Assembly: GCA_027488335.1 (NCBI GenBank)
Contig: JAIYBU010000165.1
Span: 1 to 34,448, forward strand
DNA length: 34,448 bases
Source of the DNA: Cytophagaceae bacterium
GTDB lineage: Bacteria; Bacteroidota; Bacteroidia; Cytophagales; Spirosomataceae
Direction of reading: 5' to 3'
A program made the position numbers and the translations under genes. The notes under the pieces were generated by a model. That model searched no databases, had not been told where the DNA came from, and saw only the letters and a list, made by a program, of their open reading frames with translations. Positions 1 to 7,214 of this stretch are shown piece after piece; the first letter of the stretch is position 1, and each line of letters starts with the position of its first letter.

Positions 1-659
1 GGTCCCATTGTGCTTGCAAGTGAAATAGTTTTCACGTACGTACCTTTTGCAGACGAAGGCTTCAATTTCAACAAAGTTTGAATCAATTCGGTGGCATTTT
101 CAGCCAATTTCTCAGGCGAGAATGAAACTTTACCGATAGAAGCGTGAATGATACCTGTTTTGTCAACTTTAAAGTCGATTTTACCAGCTTTCACTTCTTT
201 TACCGCAGTTGCAACATCCAAAGTAACTGTACCTGACTTAGGGTTTGGCATCAATCCACGAGGTCCGAGAATTTTACCTAACTTACCTAATTTCGCCATT
301 ACAGTTGGCATCGTGATGATTACATCAATATCTGTCCAACCTTGCTCGATTTTTTGGATGTACTCGTCCAAACCTACGTGGTCAGCACCTGCTGCTTTCG
401 CATCTGCTTCTTTGTCTGGTGTACAAAGTACCAAAACACGAACAGTTTTACCTGTTCCGTGAGGTAATGCAACCACACCACGAACCATTTGGTCAGCTTT
501 ACGAGGGTCAACACCGAGACGAACGTGTAAGTCCACCGATGAGTCGAATTTTGTGTAAGAAACTTCTTTCAAAACACCAGCCGCTTCTGTAAGCGAGTAG
601 GCTTTGTCAGCGTCGAACTTAGCATTCGCCTCTTTTCTTTTTTTTGTTAATTTTGCCAT
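1..659 (-). CDS. rplA: 50S ribosomal protein L1 (partial, 3' end outside window)
   Basis: Ribosomal protein L1 binds 23S rRNA at the L1 stalk and helps release tRNA from the E site; in many bacteria it also represses its own operon by binding mRNA. The reverse strand from an ATG at 659 reads [15 protein letters not shown] and continues open to the window edge for about 219 codons. It contains typical L1 segments such as [22 protein letters not shown] and [16 protein letters not shown]. The family is about 230 residues long, so roughly the last ten residues and the stop lie outside. It follows rplK on the same strand after a 172-nt gap, as in the usual rplK-rplA order; rplJ/rplL would be expected next but are not visible. 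Identity is near certain. Confidence 0.97.
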   Translation of the reverse strand, partial: MAKLTKKRKEANAKFDADKAYSLTEAAGVLKEVSYTKFDSSVDLHVRLGVDPRKADQMVRGVVALPHGTGKTVRVLVLCTPDKEADAKAAGADHVGLDEYIQKIEQGWTDIDVIITMPTVMAKLGKLGKILGPRGLMPNPKSGTVTLDVATAVKEVKAGKIDFKVDKTGIIHASIGKVSFSPEKLAENATELIQTLLKLKPSSAKGTYVKTISLASTMG

Positions 660-731
660 TGGCTTAATTTGGTTTTAGCGTTAGAATCTAATCGAAAAGA
701 TTTATTTCTAACTCCCAGTGAATAAATAGTT

Positions 732-760
732 GTCGCAGAAGCGACAGTCGCCGTAGCGAC
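732..760. repeat. twin mini-hairpins between rplK and rplA
   Basis: Two consecutive perfect hairpins share the same stem. GTCGC (732-736) and GCGAC (741-745) enclose the loop AGAA; GTCGC (747-751) and GCGAC (756-760) enclose CGTA. Only one base separates them. They lie in the 172-nt gap between rplK and rplA, whose remainder is AT-rich and holds no gene. No U-run follows on the minus strand, so a strong terminator is unlikely. They could be a small dispersed palindrome or an mRNA element that affects rplA expression; the sequence does not decide. Confidence 0.55.
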
Positions 761-831
761 GCTTTCTGAAAATGAACATTGAATTTAGAATTAGAAGAAA
801 ACATTCTCCATTCCTAATTCTCAACTCTTAA

Positions 832-1269
832 TCAAAAAGGAGCGTTGCCTGTGATGGTGATACCCATGTTTTGAGCAGTACCGGCAATCATCTTCATTGC
901 TGAATCAACAGTAAAGCAATTTAGGTCAGGCATTTTGGTTTCAGCGATAGTTTTCACTTGGTCCCATGTAACTGTTCCAACTTTCTTACGGTTTGGTTCA
1001 GCCGAGCCTGTCTTTACTTTAGATGCTTCCAACAACATGATAGCAGCGGGAGGAGTTTTGAGAGCAAATTCAAACGATTTGTCAGTAAAGTAAGTGATTA
1101 CTACTGGCACAACCATACCCATTTTATCTTGAGTACGAGCATTGAATTGCTTACAAAATTCCATGATGTTCAAGCCTTTTGAACCTAACGCCGGACCAAT
1201 TGGTGGAGCTGGGTTTGCTTGACCGCCTTTTACCTGAAGTTTCACATAACCTGCGATGTCTTTCGCCAT
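832..1269 (-). CDS. rplK: 50S ribosomal protein L11
   Basis: L11 is part of the GTPase-associated centre of the large subunit and contacts elongation and release factors. The 145-residue product is close to the usual 140-145 and begins [20 protein letters not shown], with the conserved [22 protein letters not shown] stretch (about residues 22-43) and the C-terminal segment around residues 115-139 (AETKMPDLN, then [11 protein letters not shown]). The ATG at 1269 fits the known N-terminus. It is the first gene of a transcript that continues into rplA; a Bacteroidota-type promoter and a stem-loop lie upstream. Unusually, nusG is not directly upstream: the next upstream gene encodes an unrelated lipoprotein with its own terminator. 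Confidence 0.98.
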   Translation of the reverse strand: MAKDIAGYVKLQVKGGQANPAPPIGPALGSKGLNIMEFCKQFNARTQDKMGMVVPVVITYFTDKSFEFALKTPPAAIMLLEASKVKTGSAEPNRKKVGTVTWDQVKTIAETKMPDLNCFTVDSAMKMIAGTAQNMGITITGNAPF

Positions 1270-1366
1270 TGTCTTTCAGATTTAAAAGAATGTTGTATTA
1301 AATAAGAATCTGGTTTTAACGAAAAAGGTAACATTCTCTAACGTATCAACCATTTAAAAAAATTTA

Positions 1367-1413
1367 CTATTAGTCAGGGGAAGCGACGGCACGAATGACG
1401 TCAAGACTAATAG
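1367..1413 (-). promoter_or_regulatory. inverted repeat in the rplK-rplA mRNA leader (candidate autoregulatory element)
   Basis: A perfect 9-bp inverted repeat (CTATTAGTC at 1367-1375, GACTAATAG at 1405-1413) encloses 29 bases. It lies about 100 nt upstream of the rplK start and downstream of the proposed promoter, so it would be in the 5' leader of the mRNA. L1 is known to autoregulate rplK-rplA in several bacteria by binding a leader structure that mimics its 23S rRNA site. That this is such a site is inference; I could not match the known L1-binding consensus by eye. A dispersed repeat is the alternative. Confidence 0.4.
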
Positions 1414-1467
1414 CAGAATTTTGACCGAAAACAATGGATGTTTGCACATCTATCGAAAATCGGAGTG

Positions 1468-1499
1468 CAAAGGTAGAAGTTTGCGATTAAATATGCAAA
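1468..1499 (-). promoter_or_regulatory. Bacteroidota-type promoter of rplK-rplA
   Basis: Read on the minus strand, TTTG (1499-1496) is followed after 20 bases by TACCTTTG (1475-1468), matching the primary sigma factor consensus TTTG-N19-21-TAnnTTTG of this phylum. Transcription would start near 1461, giving a leader of about 190 nt before rplK. The rest of the 1270-1688 gap holds the leader stem-loop and the terminator of the upstream gene; I see no credible coding region there. Confidence 0.65.
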
Positions 1500-1636
1500 G
1501 CTTTGATGGAAAATGTTTTAGCTTTTCTTTTCGGTTGGGTCCGATAGCGATGGCTGCCCAGTACGCTCATCCACCGAAGGAAGGTTCGACTGTAAAAATT
1601 TGACTCTTTGGCTGCACAGTTCATTGATTGACCAAA

Positions 1637-1684
1637 AAATCAGCGTTGTTACCTGAGCGGAGTCGAAGGCAACAACGCTGATTT
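1637..1684 (-). terminator. rho-independent terminator after the DUF4349 gene
   Basis: A perfect 14-bp inverted repeat (1637-1650 with 1671-1684, core CAGCGTTGTT/AACAACGCTG) begins immediately after the stop codon of the lipoprotein gene. On the minus strand it is followed by ATTTTTTGG, so a U-run is present. The 20-base loop contains GAGCGGAGTCGAAGG, a phrase I recall as frequent in palindromic repeats of Bacteroidota genomes, so the terminator may derive from or coincide with a dispersed element. Confidence 0.7.
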
Positions 1685-1688
1685 ACTT

Positions 1689-2621
1689 TCATGAAACCTT
1701 TACGGTCTTTCTTCTTACAAAATAATAAACTACTCCGCCAACTACCCAAAGAGGCCAAAACTTCATGAGAAACACGAGTAAATCTTCCAAAACCAACCAT
1801 CCATCTTTGAGTGAATCTCCGATATGAAGAAAAATATTGGGGCGATATGGCTCAATGTTTTTAAAATCAGGAATGGCGGTTTTTTGTATAGATTCGGCTT
1901 GATAGATTTGAAGAGTCACAACGCTGAAATTTACTCTGTCTTCGATACTTTGTTGGTCAACTTTGTAATTATCGGCTTGGTTTTCGTGGGTTAAAACTTC
2001 TTTCTCTGCTTCGGTGGCTATTGTGATATTTCCTTTTTTCTGGTCGATATTGGCTTTGTTTCTATCCGAAAAACTCTCTAAACGTTTGATTTTTAGAGAA
2101 TTACCCAATAATAGCAATGAAGCATCATCGGTTCTTAGTTCGCAGTTGTCCCAATAATCTACCATTTTAAAGACACCTCTCAGTAAGCTATCAAGCTGCT
2201 GATTGGGTACTCTAATCGTAAGGTCGTTTCTGACAATAAATTCTTCGATTTCTACCAACGAATCGGCACTAATTTGAATTTTCTTACTTTCAGAAGGTTC
2301 ACATCTCAGGCTCATGCTGCTCACATAACCGCCGTATTTATTGGTCAAGTCGTGAATTCGCTGTGTAGCTTGTTTTACGTCTTTCACTCGAAATTTACTT
2401 TCGGCAGTACGGATAAATTTTTTGTCTTTAAGTGCTTCGTTTTCCGTAAGGTTCGAGTTGTCGGGAATAATTGAGTTTTCACGGATAGCTGATGTAGAAT
2501 CGACGATTGCGTTTAATTCTGGTGTAGTATCAATGCTTTCTTTTTTTCCACTGGAACATGAAATCAGGGAAATACTTGCTGAAAACAAAAAAAGAGTGAG
2601 GTAAAAAAAAGATGGTTTCAT
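1689..2621 (-). CDS. DUF4349 domain-containing lipoprotein
   Basis: An envelope protein of unknown function. The ATG at 2621 gives MKPSFFYLTLFLFSASISLI followed by the lipobox cysteine of LISC, a clear lipoprotein signal; a GTG at 2645 would add eight residues before it and is less likely. The DUF4349 region starts near FIRTAESKFRVKDV and continues through KYGGYVSSM, LTIRVPNQQLDSLL and a charged helical segment, then VNFSVVTLQIYQ. A transmembrane helix near the C-terminus (LMKFWPLWVVGGVVYYF) is followed by RRK, the usual DUF4349 layout. It appears monocistronic, with a terminator directly after it. Its biological role is not known to me. Confidence 0.85.
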   Translation of the reverse strand: MKPSFFYLTLFLFSASISLISCSSGKKESIDTTPELNAIVDSTSAIRENSIIPDNSNLTENEALKDKKFIRTAESKFRVKDVKQATQRIHDLTNKYGGYVSSMSLRCEPSESKKIQISADSLVEIEEFIVRNDLTIRVPNQQLDSLLRGVFKMVDYWDNCELRTDDASLLLLGNSLKIKRLESFSDRNKANIDQKKGNITIATEAEKEVLTHENQADNYKVDQQSIEDRVNFSVVTLQIYQAESIQKTAIPDFKNIEPYRPNIFLHIGDSLKDGWLVLEDLLVFLMKFWPLWVVGGVVYYFVRRKTVKVS

Positions 2622-2761
2622 AGTTAGACTGTGTTTTGATTTCACAGAAAACGTATGAATCCATCTTCTTATTTTATAAATTTAAGAATACTTTAAGTTC
2701 ATTTTAAGAATATTTTAAATTTATCTTTTTAGTACCAATTTTTACTATAAATACTGCTTAA

Positions 2762-5254
2762 TCAATCATCATCGTCGTCTCCTTCTTCTTCATCGTCTTC
2801 ATCACCTTTGCCCAGCCTTACGAACGCACTGCGTTTTGGAGCTGGCATTTTGCTATTGAGCCCTTTAACGGTTTGCCAAACGATTTCACTAAATTCCAAA
2901 TCATTAATGGCATCGGGTTGAGCTAAATTAAGCTGCCCTGAACGAATTGAGTTACGGTTAATAGCGACATTTTTTGCATCAATATCTACCTGTGGTTCGG
3001 CAGCTACAAATGGTCTAACATTGGCTGTTTTATTAAAACAACGATACATCGGTCGAGCAGCGGCATCGTATTGGCTCATGGGTTTTATGCCTAAAATTAA
3101 TTCAATCGTGCGAAGCATCGACGAAGTGGAGTACATCGTATGGTCAACGTAGCCACGTTTCACGAATCCACCTGCTACATAGGCAGTTGAGCGGTGAGCA
3201 TCAACGTGGTCGGGGCCATTTTGAGCATCATCCTCCAAGATAAAAACTACTGATTCTTTCCAAATTTTTGATTTAGAAAGATGTTCAACGAATTTTCCTA
3301 CTGCCAAATCATTATCAGCCACGGCCGCAAATGGCGAGTAAGCCCCTACTCTGGCACCCGAAGTGTGGTCATTACCCAGACGAACGGTATTAAGTCGTGG
3401 TAAAGCATTGATATTGAGTAAAGAATCAAAATCGGCCTCCCATTCTTTTTCCCGCTTACTATCTTGATAGGCCAAATTATATCCTCTAAATTTCTTGCAC
3501 ACATTTTCGCCCGATGCCAAAGCAGGTACATTTTTGCTGGCTTCTGCAAACTCTCCATACGTGCGGTAAGTTACTCCTGCACGCTTAGCGTGGTCCCAAA
3601 TAAAACCATTTTTAGGATGGGCAATGTCTCGACTTCCTTCGTAGTCATAGCTACCTCCACGTCCACCATAGCTAATTACCCACGTTTTTTCTACGTAATC
3701 GTTGGCATAAGCAGCCATCGACCAGTTATGCCCATCGGCACTTACTTCGGCATCGACATAGAAGTTATCCAGAAGCACAAAATCTTTCACTAATTTGTGT
3801 TGATTTGGTGTGACTTTCTCAGGAAAAATACACAAATTTGGGTCGCCATTTCCTGTTTTTACATCGCCCAAAACTTGGTCATACGTACGATTTTCTTTAA
3901 TTATATAAAACACATATTTGATAGGCGAAGCATCACCAACTTTCATCGGAATCGGGTTTCCTACTTCTCCTTCGGCCAATAATTCTTTTTTCTTGCTATA
4001 CGGTGAGTTTTCGTAAACCAATTGCGAATAGGCAGCTAAAGTTCGCTCATCGGGCATTTCGATGATGGAAAGTGTTCCTTTAAATAGCCCACCGATATAT
4101 TCGGTTTCCTCACGATTTGCTTCAAAATTAGGGCCTTTGTATTGCGGTGCTTTCGATAAATTAGGGTTTGCCCCTTTAGGATTAGGCAACGAACTCATGC
4201 CTTTGCCATTGGTTACATAAATTTTATTACCAATAACCTTTACCGAAGTTGGATACCAGCCCGTTGGAATAAAACCCAGTGAACGGCTTTTGCCTTTTTC
4301 GGTTACATCAAAAACCGCTAAACAATTATTATCAGCATTTGCTATAAACAATTTGGTTTCATCATCGCTCAATGCTACGCCATTTGGTGTTGTCCCCAGA
4401 GGAGAATCGGGATAAATCGAAGCCGATAGCGTTTCGATTTTACGATTTGAAGCCGTTTCGATGACCGAAACTGTATTATCATTGCCATGCGAAGTGAAGA
4501 GATACTTACCATCTTTGGTCAATAAAATATCGTTAGGGTTTTTATCGACTTCGATTTGCGTAGTAATCGTTTGTTTTTGCGTATCAAAAACTGCGATTTT
4601 TGCCCCACCCCAAAGCGAAATATAGAGTTGCTTTTTATCGGGCGAAAGCACGCAGGTGTAGGCTTCGTTGGGTAGTTCGATTTGTTTGATAACCTTACGT
4701 TCTTTGGTATCGCAGATATAGAGAGCGTTGTTTTCTTTCGTAACCACGTATAATAAGTTTTTGTCAGAATCAACGCACAGACCCGTAGGCGAAATTTTGT
4801 TTGGCCAAGGCTTCCCCAAAACGATGGCCGAATCTTTAGTCAACGTCTGATTTTTGGTTGAATAAACCACAATTTTATTGTCGTTTCCGCCCGAAGCATA
4901 GAGATTTTGTTCGTCATTACTAAAAGCTAAACCCACCCATGACTTGGCAATTTCTTCGTCGTCTAAGATAGTTTCGGAGGCGAGGTCAATCAGAGCTACG
5001 CTTTGTTTGCTTTGGCCATTGTTGGTGATAGCCAAATACTTTTTTGAAGGTGAAACTATCATGTTTAGTGGTAAATCGTGTTTTAACTCGATAGTTTTTC
5101 CAACGGGTGTAAGCGACCAGCCATTGGGTAAATTAATGCGTTTGGCGGCGAGTTGTTCGATGATAGCTGATTCGAGATTTTGTGATGAAGAAGGTTTCTT
5201 GCACGCATAAAGCAAGCCGAAACCAATGAATAGGAAAAGGACGATTTTTTTCAT
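2762..5254 (-). CDS. bifunctional YncE-like beta-propeller / phosphoesterase lipoprotein
   Basis: The 830-residue protein starts MKKIVLFLFIGFGLLYAC, a lipoprotein signal with Cys18. Residues of about 35-370 form a YncE-like beta-propeller with repeated blades (for example NPNDILLTKDGKYLFTSHG and NTVSVIETASNRK). From about residue 440 it enters an alkaline-phosphatase-superfamily phosphoesterase domain: FYIIKENRTYDQVLGD, then SADGHNWSMAAYANDYVEKT and the metal-binding-like ILEDDAQNGPDHVDAHRS near residue 680. This domain fusion is common in Bacteroidota, but its substrate is unknown to me; phosphate-ester cleavage in the periplasm or at the surface is inferred from the family. The C-terminus is a run of Asp/Glu (GDEDDEEEGDDDDD), which is unusual. 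It looks monocistronic. Confidence 0.9.
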   Translation of the reverse strand: MKKIVLFLFIGFGLLYACKKPSSSQNLESAIIEQLAAKRINLPNGWSLTPVGKTIELKHDLPLNMIVSPSKKYLAITNNGQSKQSVALIDLASETILDDEEIAKSWVGLAFSNDEQNLYASGGNDNKIVVYSTKNQTLTKDSAIVLGKPWPNKISPTGLCVDSDKNLLYVVTKENNALYICDTKERKVIKQIELPNEAYTCVLSPDKKQLYISLWGGAKIAVFDTQKQTITTQIEVDKNPNDILLTKDGKYLFTSHGNDNTVSVIETASNRKIETLSASIYPDSPLGTTPNGVALSDDETKLFIANADNNCLAVFDVTEKGKSRSLGFIPTGWYPTSVKVIGNKIYVTNGKGMSSLPNPKGANPNLSKAPQYKGPNFEANREETEYIGGLFKGTLSIIEMPDERTLAAYSQLVYENSPYSKKKELLAEGEVGNPIPMKVGDASPIKYVFYIIKENRTYDQVLGDVKTGNGDPNLCIFPEKVTPNQHKLVKDFVLLDNFYVDAEVSADGHNWSMAAYANDYVEKTWVISYGGRGGSYDYEGSRDIAHPKNGFIWDHAKRAGVTYRTYGEFAEASKNVPALASGENVCKKFRGYNLAYQDSKREKEWEADFDSLLNINALPRLNTVRLGNDHTSGARVGAYSPFAAVADNDLAVGKFVEHLSKSKIWKESVVFILEDDAQNGPDHVDAHRSTAYVAGGFVKRGYVDHTMYSTSSMLRTIELILGIKPMSQYDAAARPMYRCFNKTANVRPFVAAEPQVDIDAKNVAINRNSIRSGQLNLAQPDAINDLEFSEIVWQTVKGLNSKMPAPKRSAFVRLGKGDEDDEEEGDDDDD

Positions 5255-5399
5255 AGTTTTTTAGTACGGTAGATGGTACAAAATAAGAGCTTTTTTGTGA
5301 TTCTAAGTTGATTTACTTATAAAGATTTCATTATGTTTTTCGTAATCGCATTTATGTAACTACCTTTATCACTGAATTTAAGAGAAAATATATTAAAAA

Positions 5400-5720
5400 A
5401 TGTCGAAAGAAGAACGTATCGAGCAGTTAGAAGCCTACAAACTCAAAGAAAGATTTACGTTAGATGATTGGGAAGACCGAGAAGTAGAAATGCCCATGCC
5501 AGAAATGGTGATGCTGATGAAATTGGAAGTAATAAAATTTGCTAATTTCCTGATTGCTCAACTCAAAGCCGATGTTGAAAACCTGCAAACCAAAACGCAG
5601 TTGTATTTCAATGCGTGGGACAATGAGTTTTTCGACCAAGACCAGACCGAATTTATAGTTGAGGTAGAATACGAAGCCATGCGAATTGCTGGCGTAGATG
5701 GAGATAAACTGATGATATAA
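5400..5720 (+). CDS. small acidic hypothetical protein
   Basis: I do not recognise this 106-residue protein. It has no signal peptide or membrane segment and is acidic. It begins MSKEERIEQLEAYKLKERF and contains DDWEDREVEMPMPEMV, then a helical region (LEVIKFANFLIAQLKADVE) and a C-terminal half rich in Glu/Asp and aromatic residues. Codon use resembles its neighbours, and it is bounded by a strong hairpin directly after the stop, which supports a real gene. It lies between two minus-strand genes and is convergent with the efflux operon. A cytosolic location is inferred; no function is proposed. Confidence 0.75.
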   Translation: MSKEERIEQLEAYKLKERFTLDDWEDREVEMPMPEMVMLMKLEVIKFANFLIAQLKADVENLQTKTQLYFNAWDNEFFDQDQTEFIVEVEYEAMRIAGVDGDKLMI

Positions 5721-5723
5721 AAC

Positions 5724-5756
5724 ATTTGTGGCACATTTGAGAAATGTGCCACAAAT
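5724..5756. terminator. bidirectional terminator hairpin
   Basis: A perfect 15-bp inverted repeat (5724-5738 with 5742-5756) has a GAG loop and a core of TGTGGCACA/TGTGCCACA. It lies between the stop of the small acidic protein gene on the plus strand and the stop of the outer-membrane efflux gene on the minus strand, where a shared terminator is expected. The stem ends in A/T bases on both sides rather than in a long U-run. Confidence 0.75.
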
Positions 5757-5774
5757 ACTCACGAGTCTTAGAAA

Positions 5775-7214
5775 TTACCTCCAACCGCCACCAAGCGATT
5801 TGTAAAGTCCGATAACGGCTCCGTATTGGCGTTTTTTGAGGTTTATTAGGTCTATCTGAGATTGAAGGGCATTTTTTTGTGCTGTAATTACTTCGATATA
5901 AGTTGCTCTGCCCGAGCGAAATAACTCCGATGAATTATTGATTGACTGTCGCAATACATCAACTTCTTGTACTTTTAGGTCATACATTTCATTGGTATTT
6001 TGAATCAAATTTAGGTGATTATAGACTTCTGTAAAGCTATTCACAATCGTTTTCTGATAGTTGGTGTAGGCCATTTTTTGGTCGGCTTTGGCTGCCATCA
6101 AGTCAGCAATAATTTGTCGGCGATTAAGCAGCGGGGCAGCCAATCCTCCAAAAGTATTCATCGCAAAAGATGATGGGTTTAAAAACACCAGTGCTTTGAA
6201 CGCCTGTAAGCCAACCGCTCCTGTGATAGTAAACGAAGGATAAAAAGCAGCTTTTGCCGTAAATAAATTGGCATTGGTTGCCAATAATTCGTATTCGGCT
6301 TGCTTAATATCTGGTCGATTTTCGAGCAATCTTGATGGCACACCCGAAGTGAGTTTTGGCGGAATGACATTTGCCCAAATTACCTTCGGACGAGCAATTG
6401 GCTGAGGATAACGCCCCACCAAAAAATTGATTTTACTTTCGGCATCAATGATTTCTTGTTTGACATCAATTTTTAAGGCTTTTGAACTCAGCAATTGGGC
6501 ATTTAATAAATCAACACCCAACTGATTGGCTTGTCCTGCTTGCTTCAAAACCCTTGTGAGTTCAACGGCTCTTTCTTGCAAAGCGATGTTTTCTTCCAAG
6601 AAATCTAATTCATTATCAAGAATCAGCAACTCGTAATAAGCCGATGCGATTTGAGCCACTAATTCGCTTACTACCAGAATCTTACCCGATTCACTGGCCA
6701 ATAATTTTGCGGCAGCCGATACTTTTTGGCTTTTCAATTTTCCCCAAATATCAATCTCCCACGATGATTGTACGCCCAAATAAAAATCAGGCACAATTGG
6801 TTTAGGTATCCGTTGTTTTTCGCTAATATTGGTCGAAAAATCTGTATCAAAATTCCCCACTCCATCAATCGTATATTTCCCAAATTTTCGCTGACCAAGA
6901 GCAAAGTTCCCTGCTAAATCTGGCTTTCCAAGTCCTTGCGTAAATCTTACTCCCGCACGAGCCATTTCTATTTTTTGCAAGGCCATTTGCAAATCAAAAT
7001 TATTATTGATGGCCGAGTCGATAAGTGTAACAAGAACTGAATCTTTAAAAAATACACGAGCCACTGGCAAACCCAACTGCAAACTATCAATCTGTTGAGT
7101 AAACTTCTGAGGCATATCCAACATGGGACGATTTTGGGGTATTTCTTGCTTTACTTTACAAGCCCCCAATAAACCAACGATGGCGAATAAACAAACACTT
7201 TTATAATTAAACAT
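5775..7214 (-). CDS. TolC/OprM-like outer membrane efflux lipoprotein
   Basis: This is the outer-membrane channel of a tripartite RND efflux pump (NodT/OprM family). The ATG at 7214 gives MFNYKSVCLFAIVGLLGACK, a lipoprotein signal with Cys19; an in-frame extension to 7274 lies inside the pump gene and adds no signal, so I reject it. The product is about 479 residues, normal for the family, with the two OEP repeats: SSWEIDIWGKLKSQKVSAAA in the first and SRLLENRPDIKQAEYELLATN at the start of the second. Its start overlaps the end of the pump gene by 8 nt, indicating translational coupling in an adaptor-pump-channel operon. Substrate cannot be deduced. Confidence 0.94.
   Translation of the reverse strand: MFNYKSVCLFAIVGLLGACKVKQEIPQNRPMLDMPQKFTQQIDSLQLGLPVARVFFKDSVLVTLIDSAINNNFDLQMALQKIEMARAGVRFTQGLGKPDLAGNFALGQRKFGKYTIDGVGNFDTDFSTNISEKQRIPKPIVPDFYLGVQSSWEIDIWGKLKSQKVSAAAKLLASESGKILVVSELVAQIASAYYELLILDNELDFLEENIALQERAVELTRVLKQAGQANQLGVDLLNAQLLSSKALKIDVKQEIIDAESKINFLVGRYPQPIARPKVIWANVIPPKLTSGVPSRLLENRPDIKQAEYELLATNANLFTAKAAFYPSFTITGAVGLQAFKALVFLNPSSFAMNTFGGLAAPLLNRRQIIADLMAAKADQKMAYTNYQKTIVNSFTEVYNHLNLIQNTNEMYDLKVQEVDVLRQSINNSSELFRSGRATYIEVITAQKNALQSQIDLINLKKRQYGAVIGLYKSLGGGWR

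Noticed and set aside
1421..1603. 60-codon plus-strand open frame
   Set aside because: It lies across the promoter and leader of rplK on the other strand, has a Cys/Arg/Ser-rich composition and no recognisable domain.
3464..3793. 109-codon plus-strand open frame inside the phosphoesterase gene
   Set aside because: Antisense shadow of a strongly conserved coding region; no domain of its own.
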